Source of the DNA: Mycolicibacterium novocastrense
GTDB lineage: Bacteria; Actinomycetota; Actinomycetes; Mycobacteriales; Mycobacteriaceae
Direction of reading: 5' to 3'
Length of the DNA stretch: 64,000 nt
Assembly (NCBI RefSeq): GCF_001570485.1
Contig: NZ_BCTA01000026.1
Coordinates: forward strand, 1-64,000
A model generated the notes under the pieces. The model did no database searches. It saw only the letters and a program-made list of their open reading frames with translations, and was not told the origin of the DNA. The position numbers were made by a program, and so were the translations under genes. Numbering within the stretch: the first letter of the stretch is position 1; every line of letters starts with the position of its first letter. Positions 33,296 through 44,379 of the stretch are shown piece by piece.

Positions 33296-34468
33296 ATGGA
33301 TGTAGAAAAGCTGCGTGCCAGCCCGATAGGACAACTCGTTCACATATCGGGCTACGACCCACGGTTCAAAGAAGATTACGACTGCGTCGCGTTCGTACCT
33401 GATCCGCTCCCCGTTGAACTACAGCTCGAGGCGGCGACGTACAACGCGGTTGTCGATGCCACTGCAGCGATGGCGCGCGCTGACCAGGCGGCGTCGCTCC
33501 TGCCGAACCCCGCATTACTCGCGCGTCCAGCCACACGTCGAGAAGCTGTCAGCACGTCGGCGCTCGAGGGCACCTACGCGGCCCTATCCGATGTTTTCGA
33601 AGCAGACTTCCTAGACGCTGACGAGATAACCGCCTCGGTGAGTGAAGTCCGCAATTACGTGACCGCCGCAGAGCGTGCCTACGAACTGGTGGCCCGAGGC
33701 CAACCCATATCAATACGCATGCTGGAAGATTTGCAGCAAGAGTTGTTGCGCGGCACGGCGAGTGATGGGCCGCACGCCGGGAGCGTACGCACAACCCAGG
33801 TGTTCATCGGCGTGGGCAATCGTCGGGTCACTTCGGCGCGGTTTGTCCCGCCGCCCGCCGACCATCGGCTCCTGGATGGGCTCGATGCTTGGCAAGCCTG
33901 GATCCGGGACGCCAGAAGTCCGATACCGACGATCATTCGTGTTGCCGCCGCGCACTACCAGTTTGAGACGTTGCACCCCTTCCACGATGGCAACGGCCGA
34001 TTAGGGCGGCTGGTGATGGCGCTTCAGTTGATGGCTTCGGGAGATCTCCGCTACCCGGTCTTGAACATCTCCCCCTGGCTTGAGCAGAACAGAACCGAGT
34101 ATCAGGACGGTCTGCTTCGCGTATCTCAAACCGGTGAGTGGGATCCCTGGATCTGCTTCATCTCAGCGGCCATTCACGCCGAGGCGCTCGAAGTGATCGC
34201 ACGCGTCGACAAACTCCTCGCTCTTAGGGAGAGCTTTCAGATGACGTTGCAGGGTTCCAAGGGCGTCTCGCTTCGAATTGCCGACGACCTGATCGGCTAT
34301 CCGATGATCACCGCCTCGCTGGCGGCGAAGTTATACGGCGTCTCGTATCAGGCGGCCAACACCGCCATCTCGAAGTTGGTTGAACGGGGGATTCTCAGGC
34401 AGCGCACAACTGGCAGATATGACCGAATCTTCCAATGTGATGAGGTTCTGGCGGCGCTCGAGTACTGA
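33296..34468 (+). CDS. fic: Fic-domain AMP-transferase-type protein with winged helix
   Basis: Fic proteins usually transfer AMP from ATP to a target hydroxyl. The 390-residue protein has the Fic_N region with the inhibitory motif STSALEG (residues about 82-88), which marks class II self-inhibited Fic enzymes. The complete catalytic motif HPFHDGNGRLGR lies near residue 228, and a C-terminal winged-helix (ITASLAAKLYGVSYQAANTAISKLVERGI) suggests DNA binding. ATG at 33296 follows AGGTGGGA; an in-frame GTG at 33269 overlaps the operator half-site. Codon use looks less GC-biased than its neighbours, and the gene separates tRNA-Ala from cwsA, which are close together in M. tuberculosis. It is therefore probably acquired. 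The target is unknown. Confidence 0.9.
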   Translation: MDVEKLRASPIGQLVHISGYDPRFKEDYDCVAFVPDPLPVELQLEAATYNAVVDATAAMARADQAASLLPNPALLARPATRREAVSTSALEGTYAALSDVFEADFLDADEITASVSEVRNYVTAAERAYELVARGQPISIRMLEDLQQELLRGTASDGPHAGSVRTTQVFIGVGNRRVTSARFVPPPADHRLLDGLDAWQAWIRDARSPIPTIIRVAAAHYQFETLHPFHDGNGRLGRLVMALQLMASGDLRYPVLNISPWLEQNRTEYQDGLLRVSQTGEWDPWICFISAAIHAEALEVIARVDKLLALRESFQMTLQGSKGVSLRIADDLIGYPMITASLAAKLYGVSYQAANTAISKLVERGILRQRTTGRYDRIFQCDEVLAALEY

Positions 34469-34600
34469 CGGTGCGCACGGCCATGCAGCTTTCCCAGTGC
34501 CCTCCGTTCCGGAACTTTTAGTGCAACCCGGATTGGCCGGTCCGGTGACGGCACGCACGTGACTCAGGAGGGGCTCGTCAAACTGCAGCGGTGACAGCGC

Positions 34601-35041
34601 TCAGGGTTTCGGCGTCACTTCCACACTGGGCGGCAGCGGCGACGGCTCCGGCTGTGTCGACCTGCGCACGATAGAGAACGCCACCGCTCCCCCGGCCACC
34701 ACGACGACACCGGCCGCTGCGAACACCAGCCGGCGCCTGCGCTGCCGGGCCTTCGCCGCACGCGCCGGGGCCGCTCCCTGCAAAACCTGGGACACGACTT
34801 CCTGCGCCGCGGCGAGCTCCTGCGCGATCGCCTCCTGCGCGGCGGCCAGATCCTCGCTCAGCTGAGCCTTGATGCGGCCGCGGCGATACCGCTCCCCCAC
34901 CCACGCCGCCGACGACTGCGCGCCGTTGACCCCGAGGCCCAATGCGCCGCGCGTGACATCGACCGGCCCGACCGCCGTGTACTTCAGGCCGCGGCTCAAG
35001 CGCTGGCCGGGGGTCAACCGGGTCTCGGTCCTGGTGGTCAT
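34601..35041 (-). CDS. cwsA: Cell wall synthesis protein CwsA
   Basis: Small membrane protein (Rv0008c counterpart, 146 residues) that interacts with CrgA and Wag31 and affects division and polar growth. It begins [20 protein letters not shown], has an Ala/Gln-rich coiled-coil-like stretch ([19 protein letters not shown]) and one membrane helix near the end ([21 protein letters not shown]). The conserved tail is [20 protein letters not shown] at 35041 with GAAAGG upstream. It is divergent from ppiA, and crgA, its known partner, is 1.3 kb away. Confidence 0.92.
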   Translation of the reverse strand: MTTRTETRLTPGQRLSRGLKYTAVGPVDVTRGALGLGVNGAQSSAAWVGERYRRGRIKAQLSEDLAAAQEAIAQELAAAQEVVSQVLQGAAPARAAKARQRRRRLVFAAAGVVVVAGGAVAFSIVRRSTQPEPSPLPPSVEVTPKP

Positions 35042-35130
35042 GGGGGTGCCTTTCTCGCGGCCGGGGGTGCGACCACAACAGCCTGCCATTTACCCGAACC
35101 CAACGGTGCCGGAAGGGCGTCGAACGCGGC

Positions 35131-35676
35131 GTGGCACACTGGCAACCCGTGACGAGCCCCATTCAGACAGCGACCGCGACACTGCACACCAACCGCGGCG
35201 ACATCAAGATCGCACTCTTCGGAAACCATGCGCCCAAGACCGTGGCCAACTTCGTCGGCCTGGCGCAGGGCACCAAGGACTACAGCGGTGAGAACGCATC
35301 GGGAGGCACGTCCGGACCCTTCTACGACGGCGTGGTCTTTCACCGCGTCATCGACGGCTTCATGATCCAGGGCGGCGACCCGACCGGTACGGGTCGCGGC
35401 GGACCGGGTTACAAGTTCGAAGACGAATTCCACCCCGAGTTGCAGTTCGACCGGCCCTACCTGCTGGCGATGGCCAACGCCGGCCCGGGCACCAACGGGT
35501 CGCAGTTCTTCATCACGGTCACCAAGACCCCGCATCTGAATCGCAAGCACACGATCTTCGGCGAGGTTGTCGACCCCGAGTCCCAGAAGGTCGTCGACGC
35601 GATCGCGACCACTGCGACCGACCGCAGCGACCGGCCGACCGACCCGGTGGTCGTCGACTCGATCACGATCGCCTGA
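35131..35676 (+). CDS. ppiA: Peptidyl-prolyl cis-trans isomerase (cyclophilin)
   Basis: Cyclophilin-type prolyl isomerase, 181 residues, cytoplasmic by sequence (no signal peptide). Active-site segments are [19 protein letters not shown] (catalytic Arg, Phe, Gln) and [11 protein letters not shown], with [10 protein letters not shown] near the end. The GTG start at 35131 gives a length equal to mycobacterial PpiA (182 residues), although a later GTG (PVTSP region) could also be used. No nearby partner gene in the same orientation is obvious. Confidence 0.94.
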   Translation: MAHWQPVTSPIQTATATLHTNRGDIKIALFGNHAPKTVANFVGLAQGTKDYSGENASGGTSGPFYDGVVFHRVIDGFMIQGGDPTGTGRGGPGYKFEDEFHPELQFDRPYLLAMANAGPGTNGSQFFITVTKTPHLNRKHTIFGEVVDPESQKVVDAIATTATDRSDRPTDPVVVDSITIA

Positions 35677-35778
35677 CGCGCGACCGCCGAAGGTTTACCG
35701 CACCGAGACGACGGTTTCTGACAAAGTTCGCGCCGTACGCATCAGTAACCGCAGTCTCGGCGCCGGCAACGTAATCGC

Positions 35779-36204
35779 TCAGGAGGAACCCGGGCCGGCG
35801 TAGCCGGCCTGGGTCAGCGCGTCGAGCACGTGCAACGGGTCGGTGCCCAGATCCCACCGGGTGAACACGATCAGGTCCCCGCTGTTGGTGTCGATCTCAA
35901 GAAGCCGGACTTTGCGGGCCAACCGCCGGAACTCGGTGATCCGGATCAGTTTGATCTCGGTGCGCGGCAAAACCTTCGTGCCGAACCACCCGCGACTGAC
36001 GAGGGCGTCATTTTTGATTGCCAGCTTCGGCCGCGCGCGCCACGAGAAGATTGCGAACACGAGCAAACTCACCCCGGCAACACCGCCGAGAAGGCGCCCC
36101 GGCGGGTCTGTGATCAGGCTCACAGCGACCGCAGCCAAGATAATTCCGCCTACGGCACACGCCGCGATGCCACCGGTAGCTGGGCTCCATTGAGTTTGCT
36201 GCAC
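35779..36204 (-). CDS. Membrane protein with PH-like domain (Rv0010c family)
   Basis: Conserved mycobacterial protein of 141 residues, exactly the M. tuberculosis Rv0010c length. Two N-terminal membrane helices (IAACAVGGIILAAVAVSLI and LLGGVAGVSLLVFAIFSW) precede a small beta-rich domain of bacterial PH type (RGWFGTKVLPRTEIKLIRI, LIVFTRWDLGTDPLHVLD). The GTG start at 36204 (VQQTQWSPATGG) is chosen by family alignment; an ATG at 36249 would add 15 residues. Function unknown. It lies between ppiA and crgA. Confidence 0.82.
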   Translation of the reverse strand: MQQTQWSPATGGIAACAVGGIILAAVAVSLITDPPGRLLGGVAGVSLLVFAIFSWRARPKLAIKNDALVSRGWFGTKVLPRTEIKLIRITEFRRLARKVRLLEIDTNSGDLIVFTRWDLGTDPLHVLDALTQAGYAGPGSS

Positions 36205-36358
36205 GAGTTCTACACACCCTTCCACCGGGATGTATGCGGTTATCCACAAGTGCTATCCCCAATGGGGATGAATCACATCCGTGTGATCCGGTTACCGGAT
36301 GGTTGCTGGCACGGTAACGCGAAGCGACAGGGATGAATTCAATTCAAGGCAGGCTGTC

Positions 36359-36622
36359 TCAGCGCCACCGCATGGTGAGCAACAGCCCGGTGATCATGAA
36401 GGCAAAGGCGATCGCGTAGTTCCACGGGCCGAGCTCCGCGAGGAACGGGATGGCCGAGGACGCCAACTGGAAGACCAGCAGCCAGACCAGGCCGATCAGC
36501 ATCAAGCTGACGAACAGCACGACGAACCAGGTGCTCGACGGCCCGGCTTTGACCTTGACGGGCGTCCGGCTCACCGGGTTCGTGGCGAAGTCGTTCTTCT
36601 TGCGGACCTTGGACTTGGGCAT
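36359..36622 (-). CDS. crgA: Cell division protein CrgA
   Basis: Small divisome membrane protein of 87 residues that in mycobacteria contacts FtsZ, FtsQ, FtsI and CwsA and influences septation. It starts [12 protein letters not shown] (basic cytoplasmic tail) and has two membrane helices, [20 protein letters not shown] and [16 protein letters not shown], ending MRWR. ATG at 36622 with GAAGG upstream. It is divergent from the DUF881 gene. Confidence 0.94.
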   Translation of the reverse strand: MPKSKVRKKNDFATNPVSRTPVKVKAGPSSTWFVVLFVSLMLIGLVWLLVFQLASSAIPFLAELGPWNYAIAFAFMITGLLLTMRWR

Positions 36623-36703
36623 GGGTACCTTCGGGACAACTGAATGCGACGATGTACGTACGAGCCTAACCCAGGCCCGGCACTTCAGATTCAGGGAAGC
36701 CAG

Positions 36704-37489
36704 TTGCAGCGGTCGCATCATCGAAAGCCGACGCCCAAAACGGTCGGCCGGTGGTCGTCGGCGTGGCGGTACGGGGTGCCGGTGGTCTGTCTGCTCGCCG
36801 GCCTGTTGCTTGCCGCCACCCACGGTGTCTCCGGTGGTGACGAGATCCGCCGCAGCGACGCCCCGCGTCTTGTCGACCTGGTCCGCGAGACTCAACAGTC
36901 CGTGGACCGGCTCAGCGCAGAACGCGACGCGTTGGTGTCGTCCGTCGACAGCCATCACGGGGGCAGTCCGGGTGCGGATGCGGCCCTGACCGCGATCACC
37001 GCGCGCTCGGCGCGGTTGGCCTCCGAGGCGGGCCTGGAGCCACTGCGCGGACCCGGCCTGGTCGTCACGCTCAACGACGCGCAACGCGACGCCGAGGGCC
37101 GCTTCCCCCGCGACGCCACGCCCGACGACCTCGTGGTGCACCAGCAGGACATCGACGCCGTCCTCAACGCGTTGTGGAGCGCCGGGGCCGAGGGCATCCA
37201 GATGCAGGACCAACGCATCATCGGCACCTCCGCGCCCAGGTGCGTCGGCAACACCCTGCTGCTCAACGGGCGCACGTACAGCCCGCCCTATGTCATCACC
37301 GCGATCGGTGATGCGCGCGCGATGCAGGCCGCGTTGGCGGCCGCTCCCCTGGTCACCCTCTATCGCCAGTACGTGGTGCGGTTCGGCCTGGGCTATTCGG
37401 AAGAGCCGCGGGCGTCGGTCGAACTGGTCGGCCACAAGGAGCCGCTGCGCATGCAGTTCGCCAAGCCCGCGGGCCCGATCGGATATTGA
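36704..37489 (+). CDS. DUF881 membrane-anchored protein (Rv0012 family)
   Basis: Conserved DUF881 protein of unknown function, about 261 residues. It has one N-terminal membrane helix ([21 protein letters not shown]) and an extracytoplasmic coiled-coil-plus-alpha/beta domain ([59 protein letters not shown]). DUF881 genes often sit with division genes, and here it is back-to-back with crgA. The start is uncertain. TTG at 36704 with GGAAG upstream gives a length near the 262-residue relative; ATG at 36644 leaves only 21 bases to the crgA start. Confidence 0.8.
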   Translation: MQRSHHRKPTPKTVGRWSSAWRYGVPVVCLLAGLLLAATHGVSGGDEIRRSDAPRLVDLVRETQQSVDRLSAERDALVSSVDSHHGGSPGADAALTAITARSARLASEAGLEPLRGPGLVVTLNDAQRDAEGRFPRDATPDDLVVHQQDIDAVLNALWSAGAEGIQMQDQRIIGTSAPRCVGNTLLLNGRTYSPPYVITAIGDARAMQAALAAAPLVTLYRQYVVRFGLGYSEEPRASVELVGHKEPLRMQFAKPAGPIGY

Positions 37490-37566
37490 TCGCGGCCTCG
37501 CCCGGTGTGGCACGTCGCACCCGCCACGACCCGGTGGGCCGAGCGGGCACCCAGTAACCTGGGCTG

Positions 37567-38253
37567 ATGCAGGTCTTGGTCGTCGACAACTACGACAGCT
37601 TCGTGTTCAACCTCGTGCAGTACCTCGGTCAGCTCGGGGTTCAGGCGCAGGTATGGCGCAACGACGACGACCGGCTGGCCACCGACGCCGATATCGCCAA
37701 GGCCGCCGCTGATTTCGACGGTGTGCTGCTGTCCCCCGGCCCGGGTACGCCCGAGCGGGCCGGCGCCTCGATCCCGCTCGTCAAGGCGTGCGCGGCGGCG
37801 CGAACCCCGCTTCTGGGCGTGTGCCTCGGGCACCAGGCGATCGGGGTCGCGTTCGGCGGCACCGTGGACCGCGCACCCGAACTGCTGCACGGTAAGACCA
37901 GCGTCGTCCATCACACCGATTCCGGTGTGATGCAAGGACTTCCGAATCCCTTCACCGCCACCAGGTACCACTCGCTGACCATCCTGCCCGAAACGGTGCC
38001 CGACGAACTCGAGGTGACCGCACGCACCGAGGGGGGCGTCATCATGGCGGTGCGCCACGTCGGGCTGCCGATCCACGGCGTGCAATTCCACCCCGAGTCG
38101 ATCCTGACCGAGGGTGGTCACCGGATGCTGGCGAACTGGCTCGGCTACTGCGGCGCCGCGCCCGCCGAGTCGCTGGTGCGGCAATTGGAGGACGAGGTCG
38201 CCGGCGCCATCGCCGCCGGCCGACAAGCCGCTACGACGCGAAGTTCAGCGTGA
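37567..38253 (+). CDS. trpG: Anthranilate/aminodeoxychorismate synthase glutaminase component
   Basis: Class I glutamine amidotransferase supplying ammonia for anthranilate (tryptophan) and/or para-aminobenzoate (folate) synthesis. The 228-residue protein shows [20 protein letters not shown] at the N-terminus, [13 protein letters not shown], the nucleophile Cys in [16 protein letters not shown], and the His-Glu pair in [11 protein letters not shown]. The TrpG/PabA split cannot be decided by sequence inspection. The gene end overlaps the convergent pknB end by 23 bases. ATG at 37567. Confidence 0.93.
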   Translation: MQVLVVDNYDSFVFNLVQYLGQLGVQAQVWRNDDDRLATDADIAKAAADFDGVLLSPGPGTPERAGASIPLVKACAAARTPLLGVCLGHQAIGVAFGGTVDRAPELLHGKTSVVHHTDSGVMQGLPNPFTATRYHSLTILPETVPDELEVTARTEGGVIMAVRHVGLPIHGVQFHPESILTEGGHRMLANWLGYCGAAPAESLVRQLEDEVAGAIAAGRQAATTRSSA

Positions 38254-40104
38254 CCGTGTCCCCGAAGTTGACCCCGCTGCCGGGCGCCGGGTTCTGAGTC
38301 ACCACCGCATTGGTGCGCTGACCGCTGTTCTGCACGTCGGCGCCCTTGTCCAGGAAACCCGTCCAGCCCAGCGCGCGCAGCCGCGGCTCCGCGTCCACCC
38401 AGAACATGCCCCGCAGGTCGGGCATCACGAACTGGTTGCACGCCGACAGCTGCAGCTGGATGGGGGAGTCGACCGCGGAGTCCTGTCCGGCCGCAGGCAG
38501 CGTGCCGATGACCTGTCCGCAGGGTTCGGGGCTGTCGACCTGGACCGACACCACATTGGTGAACCCGGCGGCGGTCAGGATCTCGCGCGCCGGCGCCTCC
38601 GGCTGGTTCTCGACGTTCGGCACGGGACGGCTCTGGGGACCGGAGCCGACGATGACGGTGATCTCGTTGGTGATCGCGGACGTCTGATTGGCCGGGGGAT
38701 TGGTGCCGAGCACCTTGTCCTTCAGCTCGGGTGTCGACGGTGAGGATGACGATTTGAACCTCTCGAAGCCGGCCTCTTTCAACCGTTCCGTCGCCTGGGT
38801 GTAGGTCAGGTTCCTGACGTCGGGGATCTCGCGCTGCTCAGGGCCGGTGGAGACGTTGAGGGTGATCTCCTCGCCCGCTCCGACCGACGTGTCGGCGCTG
38901 GGGTCGGTGCTGATGACGTGGTCGGGGGGGACCGTCGAGTCGGGCCGCTGCTGGGTCCGGGTCTTGAATCCGCGGTTCTGCAGCTCGGCGATCGCGTCCG
39001 CCGACGGCTGACCGCTGACGTCGGGCACTTCGACGTTGCGGGTGGTTCCGCCGAACATGTTGATCGCGACGGTGACCACGACAGTTAGAACGGCCAGCAC
39101 CGCGACCGCTGCCAGCCACCGGGCGACCGAGCCGCGGCGGTCGCGGTCGGAGTCGTCGGGGGCCGGCACCGGTGGCATCGGGTCGATCGGCTCGGTGCGC
39201 TCATGGCCCGTCGGCGCCGACAGCAGCGAGCTGCGTTCGGCGTCGGTGAACACCTTGGGCGCCTCCGGCTGCTCCCCGCTGTGCACCCGGACCAGATCGG
39301 CGCGCATCTCGGCGGCGGTCTGATACCGGTTGTCGGGGTTTTTGGCCAACGACTTGAGCACCACCGCGTCCAGTTCGGGGCCGATCGCGGGATTGCGCTG
39401 CGACGGCGGTACCGGATCCTCACGGACGTGCTGGTAGGCCACCGCCACCGGTGAGTCACCGATGAAAGGTGGCTCGCCGGTGAGGATTTCGTAGAGCACG
39501 CAGCCCAGCGAGTAGACGTCGGAACGGGCGTCGACCTTCTCGCCGCGGGCCTGTTCGGGCGAGAGGTACTGCGCGGTGCCGATCACCGCCGCGGTCTGGG
39601 TGACGCTGTTGGCGTCGGCCAGTGCCCGGGCGATGCCGAAGTCCATCACCTTCACCGCACCGGTCTTGCTGATCATGATGTTGGCCGGTTTGACGTCGCG
39701 GTGGATGATGCCGTGCTGGTGGCTGAAGTTCAGCGCCTGGCAGGCGTCGGCGATCACCTCGATGGCCCGCCGCGGCTCCATGGGGCCGTCGTTGTGGACG
39801 ATGTCGCGCAGCGTCACGCCGTCGACGTACTCCATGACGATGTAGGGCAGCGGGCCTTGCGGGGTCTCGGCCTCGCCGGTGTCGTAGACCGCGACGATCG
39901 CCGGGTGGTTGAGGGCCGCGGCGTTCTGGGCCTCGCGGCGGAACCTCAGATAGAAACTCGGGTCGCGGGCGAGGTCGGCGCGCAGCACCTTGATCGCGAC
40001 GTCGCGGTGCAGCCGTACGTCGCGCGCGAGGTGGACCTCGGACATACCCCCGAAGCCGAGGATCTCGCCGAGCTCATAGCGGTCGGACAGGTGTTGCGGG
40101 GTCG

Positions 40105-40108
<4 letters not shown>
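38231..40108 (-). CDS. pknB: Ser/Thr protein kinase PknB with PASTA domains
   Basis: Essential receptor kinase controlling peptidoglycan synthesis and division; its known substrates include the CwlM, MurJ and FhaA counterparts in this window. The 625-residue protein has catalytic Lys40 (DVAIKVL), HRD Asp138, DFG at 156-158 and activation-loop Thr170/Thr172 ([11 protein letters not shown]). A juxtamembrane linker, one membrane helix ([21 protein letters not shown]) and four extracellular PASTA domains follow, which bind muropeptides. PASTA3 carries two cysteines (EPCGQ, LSACNQ) that I do not recall in M. tuberculosis PknB. ATG at 40108 overlaps the pknA stop. It is the last gene of the fhaA-to-pknB operon. 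Confidence 0.97.
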
Positions 40109-41448
<1,340 letters not shown>

Positions 41449-41494
41449 ACGGCCCCCTGGTCACATGCTGTGCCGACTGCGTGCTGGGGGGCTG

Positions 41495-42970
41495 TCATGA
41501 GCCCTCCCGCAGGGCCGCGGCGATGGTGGCCCGCCCGATCGGAGCGGCCAACGCGCCGCCGGTTGCCGACAGCCGGTTACCGCCGTTCTCGACCAGGACC
41601 GCGACCGCCACCTTGGGGGCCTGGGCCGGGGCGAAGGCGATGTACCAGGCATGCGGAGGGGTGTTGCGTGGATCGGTACCGTGCTCCGCTGTGCCGGTCT
41701 TGGATGCGATCTGCACGCCGGCGATGGCTCCCTTCTGCTGAGTCACCTGCTCGGCGGCGACCATCAAGTCCGTTAGTGTATCGGCGACCTGCTCCGACAC
41801 CGCCCGGCGCTCTTCCTGCGGGGCCGTCGTGGCGATGTTCGAGAGGTCCGGTCCCTTCAGGTTATCGACCAGGTACGGCTTCATCGCCACCCCTTTGTTG
41901 GCGATGGCCGCGGCGATCTGGGCGTTCTGCAAGGGGGTCAGCGCGACGTCCTTCTGCCCGATGCTCGACATGCCCAGCGCGGCGGCGTCGGGGATGGGAC
42001 CGACGCGGGACTCGACCACCTGCAGTGGGATCGCCGGGGCCGATGCGTCGAGCCCGAACCCGCGCGCGGCCGAACGCAGCGCGTCGGCGCCGGTGTCGAT
42101 CCCCAACTCGACGAACGCGGTGTTGCAGGACCGGGCGAACGCCTCCTGCAGCGACGTGGTGGGGCCGCCGCCGCAGGCCGAGCCGCCAAAGTTCTCCAGC
42201 GTTGCGGTGCTGTCCGGCAACGGGATTCGCGGTGCCGCGGTGAGCTGCGTGTTCACCGTCGCACCCCGCTGCAGTGCCGCCGCGGTGGTGATCACCTTGA
42301 ACGTCGACCCCGGCGGGTAGGTCTCGGAGATCGCCCGGTTCAGCAGCGGCGACTCGGGGTCGTCGCGCAGCCGCTGCCAAGCCTCGGTCTGGGCGGCCAT
42401 GTCGTGGGTGGCCAACAGGTTGGGGTCGTAGGACGGCGACGACACCATTGCCAGGATCTTGCCGGTCGACGGCTCGATGGCCACCACCGAACCCTTGCAC
42501 GGACCGTCGCAGCCCTCTTCCATCGCGTCCCAGGCCGCCTGCTGGACCTGCGGCCTGATTGTGGTGTCGACGTTGCCGCCGCGCGGGTCGCGGCCGGTGA
42601 AGAAGTCGGCGAGCCTGCGGCCGAACAACCGCTCGTCGGAGCCGTTGAGGATGGAGTCCTCCGCGCGTTCCAAGCCGCTGCTCGAATACTGCAGCGAGTA
42701 GAAGCCGGTGACCGGGGCGTAGGCCAGCGGATTGGGATACACCCGCAGGAAGCGGAATCGGCCGTTGGTGGACACCGAGTACGCCAGCAGTTGGCCGCCC
42801 GCGGAGATCTGCCCGCGCTGGCGGGAGTACTCGTCGAGCAGCACCCGCTGGTTGCGGGGATCCGAGCGCAGCCCGTCGGCCGTCAACACCTGCGTCAGCG
42901 TGGCATTGCCCAACAACAGCACGATCAGGGCCATGACCGTGACGGCGATGCGGCGCAGCGAGGTGTTCAT
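41495..42970 (-). CDS. pbpA: Penicillin-binding protein PbpA (transpeptidase)
   Basis: Class B penicillin-binding protein cross-linking peptidoglycan at division/elongation sites, partner of the SEDS protein encoded next to it. The 491-residue protein has an N-terminal membrane anchor (IAVTVMALIVLLLGNATL) and the transpeptidase motifs S222-T-F-K, S281-C-N and K424-T-G. PbpA is a PknB substrate in M. tuberculosis. ATG at 42970 overlaps the rodA stop (ATGA). A 46-base gap separates it from pknA. Confidence 0.96.
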   Translation of the reverse strand: MNTSLRRIAVTVMALIVLLLGNATLTQVLTADGLRSDPRNQRVLLDEYSRQRGQISAGGQLLAYSVSTNGRFRFLRVYPNPLAYAPVTGFYSLQYSSSGLERAEDSILNGSDERLFGRRLADFFTGRDPRGGNVDTTIRPQVQQAAWDAMEEGCDGPCKGSVVAIEPSTGKILAMVSSPSYDPNLLATHDMAAQTEAWQRLRDDPESPLLNRAISETYPPGSTFKVITTAAALQRGATVNTQLTAAPRIPLPDSTATLENFGGSACGGGPTTSLQEAFARSCNTAFVELGIDTGADALRSAARGFGLDASAPAIPLQVVESRVGPIPDAAALGMSSIGQKDVALTPLQNAQIAAAIANKGVAMKPYLVDNLKGPDLSNIATTAPQEERRAVSEQVADTLTDLMVAAEQVTQQKGAIAGVQIASKTGTAEHGTDPRNTPPHAWYIAFAPAQAPKVAVAVLVENGGNRLSATGGALAAPIGRATIAAALREGS

Positions 42971-44379
42971 ACTTTCTCGATCACCTCGGTGCTGGCCGCC
43001 GCGATCGGCGTGGGTGTCTGGGGGCCGGCGATGATCGGACGCCGCGCAGCGTGCGAGATTCGCACCAGGATCGCCAGCAGGGCGTAGTTCGCCAGCAGCG
43101 AGGAGCCGCCGTAGGACATCCACGGTGTGGTCAGCCCGGTCAGCGGAATGAGCTTGGTGACCCCGCCGACGACGATGAACAGCTGCAGCGCCAGCGTCGA
43201 GGCCAGGCCCGCGGCGAGGAGCTTTCCGAAGCTGTCCCGCACGGCGATCGCGGTACGCAGGCCGCGGATGATCACGATCGTGTAGAGCATCAGCACCGCG
43301 GCCAGCCCCACCAGACCGAGTTCCTCACCGACGGCCGCGATGATGAAGTCCGTCGACGCGGCGGGCACCGTACCGGGCTGACCGTTGCCCAGGCCGGTGC
43401 CGAAGATCCCTCCGGTGGCGAAGCTGAACAACGACTGCACCATCTGATAACCCGCGCCGTCGGGATCGGCGAACGGGTCGAGCCACGTCTGCACGCGCAC
43501 CTGCACGTGGTCGAACATGTGATACGCCGCAACGCTTCCCGCGGCGAACAAGGCCAGCCCGATGACCACCCAGCTGAGTCGGTCGGTCGCCGCGTACACC
43601 AGCACCAGAAACGACGCGTACAGCAGCAGCGAGGTGCCGAGGTCCTTCTCGAAGATCATCACGCCGACCGACGCGATCCATGCGGCCAGCAGCGGCGCGA
43701 GGTCACGGGGGCGGGGGAGATCCATGCCCAGGACGTGTTTGCCGGCACTGGTGAAGACGCTGCGCTTGGACACCAGGACCGCGGCGAAGAAGATCAGCAG
43801 CAGAATCTTGGAGAACTCGGCGGGCTGAATCGAGAAGCCCGGCAAGCGAATCCAGATCTTGGCGCCGTTCTGTTCGGACAACGCGCGCGGTAGCACGGCG
43901 GGGATGGCGAGCAGCACCAGGCCGGTGAGCCCGCAGACGTAGCCGTAGCGGGCCAGCAGCCGGTGGTCGCGAAGAAAGATCACGATGAGCGAGAACCCGA
44001 CGACGCCGAGCAGGGTCCACAGCATCTGCTGGTTCGCCGTACCGCCCAGGCCGTCCTGGGACAGTTCGCCGGCGGCGAGGTCGAGGCGGTGAATCATCAC
44101 CAGCCCCAAGCCGTTCAGCAGCGCGACGACCGGTAGCAGCAGAGGGTCGGCGTACGGGGCGAAACGTCGTATCGCCAGGTGCGCACCGCTGAAGAGCGCC
44201 ATGTACGCCACGGTGTAGCGCGCGAGGTCCCAGTGCAGACCCTGCTCCTGGTTCGCCTCGACGAGCAGGAGCGCAAGGGTGGTGATGACGGTGGCGAAAC
44301 CCAGCAGGAGCAGTTCGGCGTTGCGCCGGTTGGGAAGTGGTGGCGCGACGGAGACGGCGGACTGCGGTTGGGTCGTCAT
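42967..44379 (-). CDS. rodA: SEDS peptidoglycan glycosyltransferase RodA
   Basis: FtsW/RodA-family integral membrane glycosyltransferase that polymerises glycan strands, working with PbpA. The 470-residue protein has about ten to twelve membrane helices. Visible SEDS segments include GFSIQPAEFSKILLLIFFAA, EKDLGTSLLLYASFL and GLTTPWMSYGGSSLLANY. ATG at 44379 overlaps the pstP stop (ATGA). The much longer open frame reading in from pstP is not used. Confidence 0.95.
   Translation of the reverse strand: MTTQPQSAVSVAPPLPNRRNAELLLLGFATVITTLALLLVEANQEQGLHWDLARYTVAYMALFSGAHLAIRRFAPYADPLLLPVVALLNGLGLVMIHRLDLAAGELSQDGLGGTANQQMLWTLLGVVGFSLIVIFLRDHRLLARYGYVCGLTGLVLLAIPAVLPRALSEQNGAKIWIRLPGFSIQPAEFSKILLLIFFAAVLVSKRSVFTSAGKHVLGMDLPRPRDLAPLLAAWIASVGVMIFEKDLGTSLLLYASFLVLVYAATDRLSWVVIGLALFAAGSVAAYHMFDHVQVRVQTWLDPFADPDGAGYQMVQSLFSFATGGIFGTGLGNGQPGTVPAASTDFIIAAVGEELGLVGLAAVLMLYTIVIIRGLRTAIAVRDSFGKLLAAGLASTLALQLFIVVGGVTKLIPLTGLTTPWMSYGGSSLLANYALLAILVRISHAARRPIIAGPQTPTPIAAASTEVIEKV

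Noticed and set aside
33060..34600. Fic gene as an integrated island with att duplication of tRNA-Ala
   Set aside because: No repeat of the tRNA-Ala 3' end was found after the Fic gene and no integrase is present, so only gene acquisition, not site-specific integration, can be suggested.
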